A DNA stretch of 64,000 nucleotides from Ostreococcus lucimarinus CCE9901 (lineage: Eukaryota > Chlorophyta > Mamiellophyceae > Mamiellales > Bathycoccaceae). The stretch is taken from the NCBI RefSeq assembly GCF_000092065.1, contig NC_009357.1, positions 682,001 to 746,000 on the forward strand. Reading direction: 5' to 3'. A program made the translations under genes and the position numbers. Within the stretch, counting starts at the first letter, position 1. Every line of letters starts with the position of its first letter. Under the pieces are notes generated by a model. That model was not told the origin of the DNA. It did not search any database and saw only the letters and a list, made by a program, of their open reading frames with translations. Positions 44,801 through 53,976 of the stretch are shown in pieces.

Positions 44801-47602
44801 ACTCGTCCGGCTTTGGGTTGGGGATCGAGCTCTGTCGCATCATTTGACGGCACCAACGCGGTTTGTATTTTCGGTTCATCGACTATTGGAAATATGACTA
44901 CAGTGGCCACAGTTGTAAACGACGGTTTGGTACAGTGTGCGCCTCCGGACTCGACGAATGGCATCGCTGTGGTAACGCCAGTGTTTTGCGACTATTCTCT
45001 TGGTTGTTGCACGAGTGAGACCCCTATTGATTATTATCTCGCAGCGAGTCGACCTTACGACTCGAATTACGTTTCTTACGGTGTGAACACACCACCGATG
45101 TATGATCAACCGGCGCTCAGGTACAGTGTTGGAGAAATCACATCAGTGATGCCTTCGACGATAGACTGGGCTCTCGGCGCCGTTGTGACTCTGGCTGGTT
45201 ATGGATTTTCGACGCCGATGGATACGAATTTTGGTGCTCAACCCCCAAAGTGCGTGTTTCGAGCTCGACTTCCGTCGAAGACTGCTTGGGCTACCTTTCA
45301 CGTTACAGATGCGGCCGTGCTGTCGGATAGTGTGGCCAAGTGTGAGTATCCTGGTTCTGCTGTGACTGCTTCGCTTGAAGCGCGATATAGCGTCGAGGTA
45401 GCGTTGGCATACTTCTACGACCACGTGGATTCGATCCATCTCATATCAAACGGATGGATCACAGTAGTAGTTTCAAGTTATACTTTGTACACCGGACTCG
45501 ACGAGCCGCTCACGGAGATTTCGGACTTAGGAGGCAGTGTGGTTTCGATCACCGCGATATACACCAAATCTGACACGGCGGGGGAATTTGCAGATCACAC
45601 CTCTGGACGGGTATCGTCTCTGGACGTGGCGTGTGCTTTCGGTACAGTGCACCCCGTTTCAGCTCGTCACAACGCATCTGAGACCTTTGAGTGCGTCGCT
45701 CCAGCGGCACCGAGGGCTGTGCCCACAGATGTCCCGCTTTCAGTGACTTTGTTTGCGTCGTCGATGTTCACTTCGTATTCGCGTCTCGAGCTTCTCACTC
45801 AGACCGGAGACATTTCTTACGTCGCGCAACCGGTGGTTTCAGCAATATGGCCTCTGAAAATCTTTTCAGTGGCGACGAATGCGCCTAATTTTCAGGTCAT
45901 TGGGTCCAACTTCCCGAGTTCGAGCACGACGTGTCAGCTCAACAACAAGTATTACTCGGCGACGTGGTCGAGTGCGAGTCGAGTGCAATGCAACACCGTC
46001 ACGAGCGGTGGAGCATCACCTGGTTTCCAAGCAGTTTACGTGGGTAACAATTTACTCAAGATGGACGAAGCTTTCTCTCCAGGTGACGCTCACGTGATGA
46101 TACGAGATGATGTTTACGTGGGCGCCGTCGTATCCGGCGGAGCGGCAGGACCTCTGTACGGAGGGTGGGCGCTCACCGTCTCGGGATCCGGATTCCTTCC
46201 TGGGGACGGGTGTTCGTTACACGCCTATCCAGGAGAGCTCAATGGAAGTGGTGATGATCCCACAGCTGGAGAGTTTGTAAGCAGCGCTTTGATGAGGTGT
46301 CTCGCTCCGAAAGTGGAAGAAAATTCGGTGAATTGGGATTTAACGTCAGACGGCGGCGGTTGGGCGACGCACCTGGTCGCGCGTCTCGCCATTCAGACGT
46401 TTTCTGATGCACTCGATAATAATGCAGTGGTCATGAAAGTAGTAGACGGTATCAACAACGTTAGTGCGGTGGCAAATTTGTATGCTACCATGACGTCTGC
46501 TGAGCTCATATCTACCGATCCCGTGTACTTGAATGTCGATGGCGGCACCTCCGTCGCCATCATTGCAAAGAATGGAACTGCTTCTCTTTTGAGTACTTCG
46601 TGTCGATTTGGGACTATCCAAGTCTTGGCAGATTGGGGTTGGTCGAACACTTCTTCGACGACGCGAATGCGATGCGTTTCACCCTCTTTCGGCGCGTACA
46701 GCACAAACGGAATTCGACTATCAGTGTCTCAGGGCGACCCTGGACATCACGGTGAAACAGTCGTTTCGGCCGCCTTGACAATGATGAGGCCGTTAGATGA
46801 TCTAACTTCAACGCTCAACAATGGTTTGAACATCGTTGGGCCATTCTCGTCGGTGCCAAGCGCACAGTTGGCGTTGTACGAGTGCTACATAAAGGGCGAC
46901 CGGAACTTCGTGACGGGGTCGTTCGAGTTGGCATCCTCACAGAACGAGGGCAGTTGTTCCCTGAGACAGGCTTCCATGAATCTCGTATCACGTTCAGATT
47001 TCGCGTTTTACACTACCGCGATTGCGATAAGGGGTGGTGAAGATGTTGCGTTACCCATCACGCTTCAATACATCGCGCCGCCGATTGTGTCGTCCGTCAC
47101 GGTGAGCGCCCGCCCGCCGCCTTACGGTTATCGACCGGCGTTTGCTACCAGTAATTGCACGACACTCGAAGATGCACCATTGCTGACGTACGATAACGCT
47201 CACGGTGTGTACGAAGGTCGACCCCAGACACCGTACGAAGTGGAAAAATTTGCCTTGTCCTCTCTGCCAATTTTCGGCGGCGCTTGGTGGCACGTCTCGA
47301 ACGCCATCGGCACGCCCGTGAATGTTTACGGTCGATTCTTTCGATCGCCACAAGACGGAGGAGACATTCGTATCTTATTTCAGCACGCCGGTGAGATCGC
47401 TTCGACCTCTGCGCACTTCGTTTCGTCAGCACTCGTGCGCGTAGAGGTGCCCATCGACGTCGACGCCGAGCACGAAACCGAGGTTCGCGCCTCCGTGGAC
47501 GACGGCGCATCTTGGTCCAGCGAGCGCTTCACGTTCATGATTCCAGAATTAGATTACGTCAACCGTGACTTGCAAACGGTCGAGCAAGGATGTGCGGCGT
47601 AA
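41900..47602 (+). CDS. Giant secreted mosaic protein: Ig-like, cadherin-like, LamG and IPT/TIG-like repeats
   Basis: 1900 aa in one exon. A basic N-terminus leads to a hydrophobic stretch (ALCAIALARALVGDVSRYFV), taken as signal or anchor. Residues ~55-165 match the bacterial-type Ig-like motif 'feCsLDGaaW..C' (CSLDGAAWAYCGATPVWYFG, then YGQHQFKVRGLGGDNVAG). About 390-730 has two cadherin-like units, with ITVTATNDPPVV and GAWQFSTNGGSSWTNF plus VRFVPTATTLQDQF. About 737-933 is a LamG/concanavalin-like domain (WTIEAWVRRDAW, GTWVHLAFVMYENN, FSIDEVRFWSIARS). From ~945 to the end come many IPT/TIG-like units with CxF...C cysteines. No C-terminal membrane helix is seen. It is likely an extracellular or cell-surface adhesion or sugar-binding protein. 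Third-position GC looks lower than in neighbouring genes. Confidence 0.78.
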   Translation: MTRGERRARGNAGTTAGRRARGARALCAIALARALVGDVSRYFVLAQTVSTGAPLVGATNGAAQAVLDFASAPGGRCSPNDDSNTMACEKLEPPSTKNYASFDFYVNDVNGARCDKCGRECSLDGAAWAYCGATPVWYFGLSYGQHQFKVRGLGGDNVAGTAVVYDWMNEEPLKVEWDSGYSTPSSYLNSNAVLTFHLASSRPSSNYVQFEYSTTNDYIKTFTRLSIGVTSVSVTPSYGSNRFTFRAISIESFTGKSLTESSVNEIELLYVADNVNPSLAFVSGLANGGTTQKGSMEYVISALDVDPTNGYESGLATLDVQLFRLDNGATSPSPLRAWTTYHTFSGAPVDKNVTVTLTNIASLADTTYKLEIRATDLAGNVATTIGRTFVVQLSSLVNVPDSSGLSASTTERLQTTSGAIKLASQPSDGSLVPVAYEVSAIVGGTLVLESATSVALANNTLVTASDALNGFRFTPTAGFYTNDQYASTFGFDLKPSTSTSDLSQVVNLPAHSTITVTATNDPPVVSVTAHYKLTPIHVSDGANIGTVVRDILDANVIDYDYLSSNNTVPYGFAVVGADETRGAWQFSTNGGSSWTNFNTAGALSTTNALMLTATTNDRVRFVPTATTLQDQFIASFAFKGWDGTTSEATGATGIDITTSGHTATTGSISVSTVTATILVRGLSHSLFEQAAQTTTASSRQAYSAALYSCPPTHRRSIRIPVAATSSTSSSCAGTTSTAQPKIKASSALTVSPPWTIEAWVRRDAWLSEQTLFQNPSDLSAVMLEMSDASGKVGVVPPSGVSGGTFNYAAPLGTWVHLAFVMYENNHPSAYSAPGANLRLIVNGVFHSEITNVGFAMPHGIIGGSGLAGFSIDEVRFWSIARSTEDIYTNMNRFVAGTETGLVSYVPFDAGCGSTVVDRDSGSSTTWTLVSHEWIDARIFSCASLTSVSPASVNLYNTSNLQLTGERFTRPALGWGSSSVASFDGTNAVCIFGSSTIGNMTTVATVVNDGLVQCAPPDSTNGIAVVTPVFCDYSLGCCTSETPIDYYLAASRPYDSNYVSYGVNTPPMYDQPALRYSVGEITSVMPSTIDWALGAVVTLAGYGFSTPMDTNFGAQPPKCVFRARLPSKTAWATFHVTDAAVLSDSVAKCEYPGSAVTASLEARYSVEVALAYFYDHVDSIHLISNGWITVVVSSYTLYTGLDEPLTEISDLGGSVVSITAIYTKSDTAGEFADHTSGRVSSLDVACAFGTVHPVSARHNASETFECVAPAAPRAVPTDVPLSVTLFASSMFTSYSRLELLTQTGDISYVAQPVVSAIWPLKIFSVATNAPNFQVIGSNFPSSSTTCQLNNKYYSATWSSASRVQCNTVTSGGASPGFQAVYVGNNLLKMDEAFSPGDAHVMIRDDVYVGAVVSGGAAGPLYGGWALTVSGSGFLPGDGCSLHAYPGELNGSGDDPTAGEFVSSALMRCLAPKVEENSVNWDLTSDGGGWATHLVARLAIQTFSDALDNNAVVMKVVDGINNVSAVANLYATMTSAELISTDPVYLNVDGGTSVAIIAKNGTASLLSTSCRFGTIQVLADWGWSNTSSTTRMRCVSPSFGAYSTNGIRLSVSQGDPGHHGETVVSAALTMMRPLDDLTSTLNNGLNIVGPFSSVPSAQLALYECYIKGDRNFVTGSFELASSQNEGSCSLRQASMNLVSRSDFAFYTTAIAIRGGEDVALPITLQYIAPPIVSSVTVSARPPPYGYRPAFATSNCTTLEDAPLLTYDNAHGVYEGRPQTPYEVEKFALSSLPIFGGAWWHVSNAIGTPVNVYGRFFRSPQDGGDIRILFQHAGEIASTSAHFVSSALVRVEVPIDVDAEHETEVRASVDDGASWSSERFTFMIPELDYVNRDLQTVEQGCAA

Positions 47603-47893
47603 TGAGCAGTAGAACCCATAGCTTTTAGTAATACTAGCGCGAACTAAGCAAGTTGTGCGAGGGGACTTTGAAGGTGGAGGGGGGCGGATCGGGCGACGAA
47701 GAGAGAAAAGAAACATTATTTACGTGAGTTCCCATAACAAACGGACATGAAGATTATGTTCTAGTGAAAGAGCGTTTTTACTCTCACACCGCCTCACGTA
47801 CCTCTTACACCGGCCCACTCAAGACTCGGGGGAATCGTACTTCAGCGTGGTCAAATTATACGTACACAAAAACCGACCCTTCGCGAAACGCAC

Positions 47894-49173
47894 TTAGAGG
47901 TCTTGGCTCCACGTCATGCGGAGTTGGACGTCGTCCGGGTTCACGCCACCGTCCTTGGAGAACGGCACTCGGAGCTCGTACTTGTCCTTGGTGACGGAAA
48001 GCTTACCGTTCACATCTTGGTCGACTTCAGCCTTGACGCCGACGCCTTCAATGCCAGAGTAGTTGACAGTGGCCTTGTGCGTCGCCTTTTGGGAGTTGAC
48101 GTTGACAACAGACTTGACGCCGAGGTTGACGTCGCCGTTCGTGTAACCCAAGTCGACGGTGGCGTTTTGGCTCGGCACGTCGTATTCGACGGACGCGGTG
48201 ACGTCGTTGACCTTGAGCACGTCGGTCAAGTTGACCTTGACGGAGGCGCGGTCGGCGCCTTGCGTGTCGCCGTCGACCTTGGAGCCGGCTTGCGCGAGCG
48301 TCACGGTGACATCGCCGAGCTTGTCGTGGTTGGTGGAGATTCTCAAAGAACCAGCTTGACCCTATTCATTCAAAAAGTACATCGCGTCGTCGTCAGTCAC
48401 CCAGTCGTCGCGAAATAGAGTCGAGAATTCATCTTCGCGCGCGTTCGCCGCGCCGCTGACTGTGCGCGTGCGCGCGCGCTCGCCCTCGTCGGTACGCACC
48501 GACTTGATGTTTTGGATCCCGAGCGAGACGTCGCAGTCTTGGCCCGCGAGTTCCGCGGACTTGTTCACGGTAACATCGTAATCAGAGATGTTGGACAACC
48601 CAACCAAGGAATCGGCGTCGATGTTGTGCGACACGCCATTCTTGGAAGAAATGCTGCGTGGGGCAAAAAGGGCACGCCAGGGTCAGTCGCTGAATTGCGA
48701 AGGATTTCTTCTTCCCCCTCCGCGCGCGCGCGCGTTCGCGCCACCGCGCGCGACGCGTTCGAAGACGCGTAATCTTTATCATCGCATGCGACATCCCTCG
48801 TCCGCGTTCCACCACCGCGCGACGCGACACGCGCGGCATCGATGGCGCAATTAATCGCTAAACGAGAAAGAATCCTCGCGTCGGCGCCCCCGATCGCGCG
48901 CACCTCGGGCGGTAGTTCGGCTTGGCGTTCAGCGACACCGAACCGGAGCCGTTGCAGATCGGCGCGGAGGCGGAGATTTTAAAAGAATCTTCCGCGCACG
49001 AACCGTTACCGCCGACGACAATCTGCGCGCGCGCGAAACCAGTCGAGACAAAGTCAGTCGCTGACGTGTCGATGCGTCGCGAATCCCTATAATTCCCATC
49101 GCGCGATTCATCGCTCGCGTCGTCGCGTCGCGAGACGTACGCGACCGGACATGGACATGGTGGCTTCGTTCAT
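47894..49173 (-). CDS. Beta-strand-rich protein of unknown function, four exons
   Basis: Exons (coding order) 49141-49173, 48904-49022, 48500-48653 and 47894-48361 give 257 aa. Introns are 118, 250 and 138 nt; all have GTRCG starts and ACTGAC. The protein starts MNEATMSMSGR, then has IVVGGNGSCAEDSFKISASA and KSISSKNG-type strands, and ends RMTWSQDL. Residues ~100-257 are alternating amphipathic beta strands (LRISTNHDKLGDVTVTLAQA, VNDVTASVEYDVPSQNATVD, GVGVKAEVDQDVNGKLSVTK). This would suit an outer-membrane or envelope beta barrel, or a beta-sandwich. Codon use is uniform and C-ending, as in highly expressed genes. I do not recognise a family. The phases of all three joins (2, 0, and the 11-codon first exon) agree with one frame. 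Confidence 0.72.
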
Positions 49174-49707
49174 TTTGTGAGTGAGTGTTTTTGTTTTGCG
49201 TGGGTGCGGTGGCGTGAGTGCGTGTTCGAACCGTGCGGACGAACGACGACGCGTCGATGAGTGCGGGCGCGATCGTCCCCGTCGTCCCCGTCGTTCCCGC
49301 GCGATCGGGATCGATATAAATCGTGTCGGGGGGTCAAATCGCGCATTGTACTTGTTTTTACGCCATGTACGTCGAAAATGATGCCCTCGAAGATTCCCTC
49401 GACGGCCGCGCGCGAAATGCTGACGCGGCATCGCGCGCCGTCGCGTATCTGTGATACATGTTTTTTATTTAGATTTAATATTGTTATTATACGTATATTT
49501 GTGCCAGCGCATACCCCCACCCCGTCGTCCTCGCGAAAAAGCGTGGGGGGGTGGAAAAAGGCGCGCGCGGTCGGTCGGCGTCCGAATGTCCGAATGTCCG
49601 CCGAGCCGTCCGTGTGTGCGTCGCGTCTCGCGTTCGCGCGACGCGACGCCCGCGGCGCGCGACCGCGCGCGTCGGTCTTTTGTCGTCGCGCGACCGCACG
49701 AGTCATC
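49174..49707. other. 534-bp divergent intergenic region with an AT-rich island
   Basis: This lies between the start codons of the beta-rich gene and RPL11 and must hold both promoters. A TATA-like gatataaat is near 49314. At 49450-49504 there is an abrupt AT-rich stretch (ttttttatttagatttaata, then ttgttattatacgtatattt) in otherwise GC-rich DNA. Arginine-rich open frames here are taken as chance. I see no tRNA or snRNA. Confidence 0.5.
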
Positions 49708-50567
49708 ATGGTGCGTTCGCGGCGAAGCGCGCGATCGATCGCGCGCGATGGCGCGGACGCGCGACCGCGCGCGCGACCGCGCGGCGTCGGTCGCGGCGCG
49801 GCGTCGCGCGGAAGCGCGGAAGCGCGATGATGGAATAGGGTTTTCGTGCGCGCGGTGGCCGACGACGACGACGACGACGACGGCGCCGGCGACGCGCGCG
49901 AGCGGTCGGCGATGGACGATACGGACGGTGGTGGATGTTCGCGTCGCGCATCGCGCGTCGATGGGGCGCGAACGGCGATGGAGGTGATGGAATCGAAGGA
50001 TGAATGACTGACGACGGATCGATCTTCGCGGTGCAGGCTGAGAAGACTGAGAACCCCATGCGGGCCATTCGCATTCACAAGCTCGTGATCAACATTTGCG
50101 TTGGGGAGAGCGGTGATCGTCTCACGAAGGCGGCGAAGGTGTTGGAATCGATCACTTCTCAACAACCGATCTTCTCCAAGGCGCGATACACCGTGCGTAC
50201 GTTCGGTATTCGACGTAACGAAAAAATTTCCTGCCACGTCGCCGTCGGTAACCGCGACAGGGCCATGACGATTTTGGAGAACGCGCTCAAGGTGAAGGAA
50301 TTCGAGTTGCTCAAGAAGAACTTTAGTGCCACGGGTAACTTTGGCTTCGGTATCTCCGAGCACATTGATCTCGGTATCAAGTACGACCCGTCCACGGGTA
50401 TTTACGGGATGGATTTCTACGTGGTGTTGGAGCGTCCGGGCTACCGCGTCGCCCGTCGCCGTAAGCAGCAAAAGAAGATCGGCAAGCAGCACAAGCTCAC
50501 CAAGAAGGATGCGATGTTGTGGTTCCAACAAACCTTCGAAGGCGTCATTTTGAACAAGGCGTACTAA
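49708..50567 (+). CDS. RPL11: 60S ribosomal protein L11 (uL5), first exon is the start codon only
   Basis: Exon 1 is ATG at 49708-49710, at once followed by a GTGCGT 5' splice site; exon 2 is 50037-50567. The product is 177 aa, [20 protein letters not shown] and so on. [55 protein letters not shown] and [18 protein letters not shown] are all hallmark uL5 segments. uL5 binds 5S rRNA in the central protuberance. The 326-nt intron has TGACTGAC and a CAG acceptor. It also contains aatagggttttcg. Without the split start codon, translation would begin at an internal ATG in a wrong context. Placement of exon 1 rests on the splice signals and on homology to the short uL5 N-terminus. Confidence 0.93.
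49834..49846 (+). promoter_or_regulatory. Telo-box-like element in RPL11 intron 1
   Basis: The string aatagggttttcg lies 124 nt into the intron. It nearly equals aatagggtttcg in NAC-alpha intron 1 and has the reverse-complement telo-box core AGGGTTTT. Role inferred. Confidence 0.42.
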
Positions 50568-51010
50568 GCGATTGCAGACGCTTCCCGTAGCTGTAGCCCC
50601 AGTTCCCGCGACGCGCGCGCTTTGTAACGCCACGTCACGTTCGTTCTAAAACCCTCTCACCGCATCGAGCGCGCGCGAATCACGACCCGTTCCGTCTCGC
50701 GCCGCGGATCCCCGCGCCGACGCCGCGCGCCGCGGCGGACCCGAGCCTCGCGTTCGCCCCGCGTCCCGGTCTCAGACACCCGGAAAACGCCCGACCCCAT
50801 CTTGCGCGCGCGCCCGCCGCCATCCGCCGCCGCACCGCGCGTCGTCGTCCGCGCGCGAATCAGCGCCGACGAAGGGAGGGTTTAATCGCTCGCGCCCGCG
50901 CCCGCCGTCGTCGAGCGCTCCGCGCTCTCCTCGCGCTCGAACGCGCGCGCGCGCGCTCGAGGGGGCGTCGACGTCGTTTTATCGCCGGCTCGACCGCGAC
51001 GAGGATAAAC
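50568..51010. other. 443-bp intergenic region, RPL11 3' side to bicupin promoter
   Basis: A tgtaa poly(A)-like site is at 50623-50627. The string taaaaccctctc at about 50646 has a partial telo-box. The rest is GC-rich low-complexity DNA (gcgcgc tracts). I see no RNA gene or reading frame that I can support. Confidence 0.45.
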
Positions 51011-52231
51011 ATGGCGACGGAGGCCACGGTCGAGGTCGACGCCGCGATCGCGCGCGATAAAGCGGTGAAGGACGCTTCGTTGGAGGCGTGCGAGAAGAAA
51101 TGGGGCGAGACGGCGTCGATCTTCGAGTACGGGAGCGCGGCGAATCCGGACATGAGGCCCATCCCGGTGCTCGTGCACCCGCCGGATTTGCACGAGCGCG
51201 GAGAGACGCGAGTGATCCCGTTTGATATCAATGATTTCTTGGAGATTGAGGAATCGTGTACGTCGCCGAATCTCATGGCGTCGTTCGTGAGGATCGTGAA
51301 GGGGGAGGCGATCGAGACGAGCGCGAACGCGACGAGTCAGGCGTTTTACGTGATTCGAGGGAACGGAACGAGCGAGGGCGAACACGGTAAGATTTCGTGG
51401 AGCACCGGGGATTTGTTCGTCGTGCCGGTGACGAGGGGGAAGATTCACCACGTGTGTGTCGATGCGGAGTCCATGGGTGGGGCCGCGCTGTACTGGGTGC
51501 ACGATGAACCCCTGATGAGCTACCTGGGCGTGAATCCGTCGAGCGAGAAGAAGTTTGAACCGACGCTGTATCGCCGTGAGGAGATGCTCGCGCGCGTCGA
51601 AGAAATCAAGCACGCGAGCGACCGCAGCAACAACCGGTGCGGTGTGTTACTCGGCAATACCGCGTGCTCGCAGACAAAGACGCTCACGCACGTTTTGTGG
51701 TCTCTGTTGAACTCGATTCCGGCGCAAAGCGTACAACGTCCGCACAGACACAACTCCATCGCCCTCGATCTCGCGGTCGCGGCGAAGCCGGGAGTGTACA
51801 CGCTCATGGGCAAGGAGATCGATCGCAACGGATTCATCATCGATCCCATTCGTTGCGACTGGGTCCCGGGCGGCGTCTTCATCACGCCCCCTGGGTGGTG
51901 GCACTCGCATCACAACGAGAGCGACGACGTCGCCTGGGTGTTGCCCATGCAAGACGCTGGTCTGTACACCCATCAGCGCACCTTAGACATTCGATTTGTC
52001 GATGACGAAATCGCTCTTCATGCTGAGGGTAAAATTCGAGGCAGCGCCTTCGCTGTGACGAACAAGCAGTACTTGCAACTCGCCCAAGTTGGCGGCTCGG
52101 TGCCGACGCCCAAGGGTGAGGCGGCCATGAAGCGCGTGCTCAGTGTCGAGTGCATGAGCATGCATGGCGACACGAAGCGCGCGCGAGCGACACAAATCGG
52201 CTCCGCCATCACGTCCCCGACCAAGGAATAA
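51011..52231 (+). CDS. Bicupin, gentisate 1,2-dioxygenase-like
   Basis: 406 aa. Cupin 1 at about residues 95-170 (ATSQAFYVIRGNGTSEGEHG, then WSTGDLFVVP and IHHVCVDAESMGGAALYWVH). Cupin 2 at about 235-330, with metal ligands in VQRPHRHNSIALDLAV (H-x-H) and PPGWWHSHHNESDDVAWVLP. The overall two-cupin order, and the PPGWWHSHHNE string, are like gentisate and 1-hydroxy-2-naphthoate dioxygenases, which open aromatic rings with Fe(II) and O2. In cupin 1 the HxH pair is replaced, as is common when only one site binds metal. The true substrate in an alga is unknown, and other bicupin roles are possible. Confidence 0.72.
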   Translation: MATEATVEVDAAIARDKAVKDASLEACEKKWGETASIFEYGSAANPDMRPIPVLVHPPDLHERGETRVIPFDINDFLEIEESCTSPNLMASFVRIVKGEAIETSANATSQAFYVIRGNGTSEGEHGKISWSTGDLFVVPVTRGKIHHVCVDAESMGGAALYWVHDEPLMSYLGVNPSSEKKFEPTLYRREEMLARVEEIKHASDRSNNRCGVLLGNTACSQTKTLTHVLWSLLNSIPAQSVQRPHRHNSIALDLAVAAKPGVYTLMGKEIDRNGFIIDPIRCDWVPGGVFITPPGWWHSHHNESDDVAWVLPMQDAGLYTHQRTLDIRFVDDEIALHAEGKIRGSAFAVTNKQYLQLAQVGGSVPTPKGEAAMKRVLSVECMSMHGDTKRARATQIGSAITSPTKE

Positions 52232-52343
52232 ATTATGGACGACGACGACGACTTTGATCACCGAACGAAGCCGTCGATATAGCAAGATTCTCTAATCCTA
52301 TAATGAAACCATCTAGTCTGTAACTAACTACTCCTTCTCTCTA

Positions 52344-53657
52344 CTACTTCCCAGGCAGCTTGACGCGAAAACAAACGAAACTGAATACCATCATCAACGC
52401 GCACAGCCCAAGCAACACTCGATCGCTCGATCGACTGGCAACGAGCAACAACGCGACGACCAAGATGTTGAGCGGGATCCGGAAAGCGCTCGTCATGGTC
52501 GCTCGCATCTTGTTCGGCACGTACTTTGCCCGTAGTATGGACATCACGGGCCAATAAATCCCCAAACCGAACTCAAACGCGCAAAACGCGGCGAGTGTGA
52601 CCCAATACCCCGTGAACAACACGGCGATGGAAAAGCTGACGGCGGAGCCCACGAGAACCATCCGCAGAAGATTCTCGGCGGGAATCCTAGCCTCCAGCAC
52701 CTTGAACGCCTGGCTTCCGAACATTTTACACACCATGAACGCGCTGAACACGGATCCGTATGGCACCGTGGCGTCTATCGCCGACCTTTTCTCTAGAACT
52801 GGCGTCCATACGAAGACAAAGAGATGCAACGCGCCTTCGTAGAGAGAATTCGCCGCACCGAGGCGAAACAACTCCACCGAGCTCATAATCATTCTCACCG
52901 CACTAGAGATGCTCACCGCGCCGACTTGCGTATCATCGACCGCGGATGACCCTGGCGCCCCCAAATTTGCCGCGCTCGTCCGATTACTCCATAAAAACTT
53001 CGCCCCCGCGGCGCACAGCAACAGCGACAAGGCGCCGACGTCAAACGCCGGCGCGTACACGTTCTTCGACATCATCACCACGCTTCCTGACGTATCCGCC
53101 TCCGCCCCCATCTCGAGCCTAACCTCGTCCATTCCAATCCACGAGAACTGGCTCGATTCAGCGAATTCAACGACAAAATTCCCCACCAATCCCGCCAGCA
53201 CCGCGCTCGCCCCGTTGAACAACGTCGCCACGCTAAACACTCCCGCCAACTTTTTCCTATCGATCCCCATCGCGTCCGCCTCCGTGATCACCCACGACTC
53301 AAAGTTTGTAAACAACAACGAATACGCAATCCCCCCGAGTATCCGGCTCGCGATCAGCGTCGTCATCGCGCTCGACCGCAGCAACAAACAGCTCGCCGCG
53401 TACAGCGTCCCGTACGCCACCGCGAGCGCTCGGTGCCCGCGCGTGTCCCCGAGCGCGGCGCACGTCGTCCCGATCGTCGCGCTCACGACGTACCCGAGCA
53501 CGTATATGTATCCTATCTCTCGTTTCACCAGTCCGTGTCGGCGGTAGGCGGCGTACAGGTACGCCCCTTGGATCCAATCTCCGAACGTTCCGAGCGCGTA
53601 CACGGCGACGTATCTTCGGACGAGCGCGGCGTCGCTCGCGAGGCGAGGCGAGTTCAT
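52344..53657 (-). CDS. Major facilitator, molybdate-anion transporter family (MFSD5/MOT2)
   Basis: 437 aa with about 12 hydrophobic helices. The start YALGTFGDWIQGAYLYAAYR carries the family-specific G-D-W-x-Q-G motif. Next come GYIYVLGYVVSATIGTTCAA, LGDTRGHRALAVAYG (the MFS loop 2-3 motif) and GGIAYSLLFTNFESWVITEA, also typical for MFSD5/MOT2. A central loop separates the two six-helix halves. The second half has LHLFVFVWTPVLEKRSAI and FGLGIYWPVMSILRAKYVP. MOT2 in Chlamydomonas imports molybdate with high affinity for the molybdenum cofactor. The plasma-membrane site is inferred. Confidence 0.9.
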   Translation of the reverse strand: MNSPRLASDAALVRRYVAVYALGTFGDWIQGAYLYAAYRRHGLVKREIGYIYVLGYVVSATIGTTCAALGDTRGHRALAVAYGTLYAASCLLLRSSAMTTLIASRILGGIAYSLLFTNFESWVITEADAMGIDRKKLAGVFSVATLFNGASAVLAGLVGNFVVEFAESSQFSWIGMDEVRLEMGAEADTSGSVVMMSKNVYAPAFDVGALSLLLCAAGAKFLWSNRTSAANLGAPGSSAVDDTQVGAVSISSAVRMIMSSVELFRLGAANSLYEGALHLFVFVWTPVLEKRSAIDATVPYGSVFSAFMVCKMFGSQAFKVLEARIPAENLLRMVLVGSAVSFSIAVLFTGYWVTLAAFCAFEFGLGIYWPVMSILRAKYVPNKMRATMTSAFRIPLNILVVALLLVASRSSDRVLLGLCALMMVFSFVCFRVKLPGK

Positions 53658-53976
53658 GGCGATGCCCTTGAAGTTGACTACGCCGACCGACGGCGAGGCG
53701 ATCGAGCGCGGCGAAGTGAAGTCACGGCGCGATGGCGATTCGAGCGCATCGCCCGGGCGTCGGCGCGCGCGCCGGGCGACGCGCTCGCGAGGGACGCGCC
53801 GAGGGGACGATCGACGCGCGATGCGGACGTGGAACTCGCGAGACGAAGCGCTCGGGATGTGGTCTGAGTTTTGTTGATTCGAAAATCGTTTTTATTAAAA
53901 TGCAATCTTCTAAGTTGGTAGAGAGACGAGTTGGTAGAGAGACGACGCGAGAGCGACGTCACGCACGGTGAACCGC

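Noticed and set aside
49261-49830. 189-aa open frame in the RPL11 promoter region
   Set aside because: Arg/Ser-rich, crosses the AT-rich island, runs over the RPL11 start and intron; no family or splice support.
49711-50036. Possible intronic snoRNA in RPL11
   Set aside because: A gtgatgg string is close to a C box, but there is no matched D box or terminal stem; the ctga present is the branch site.
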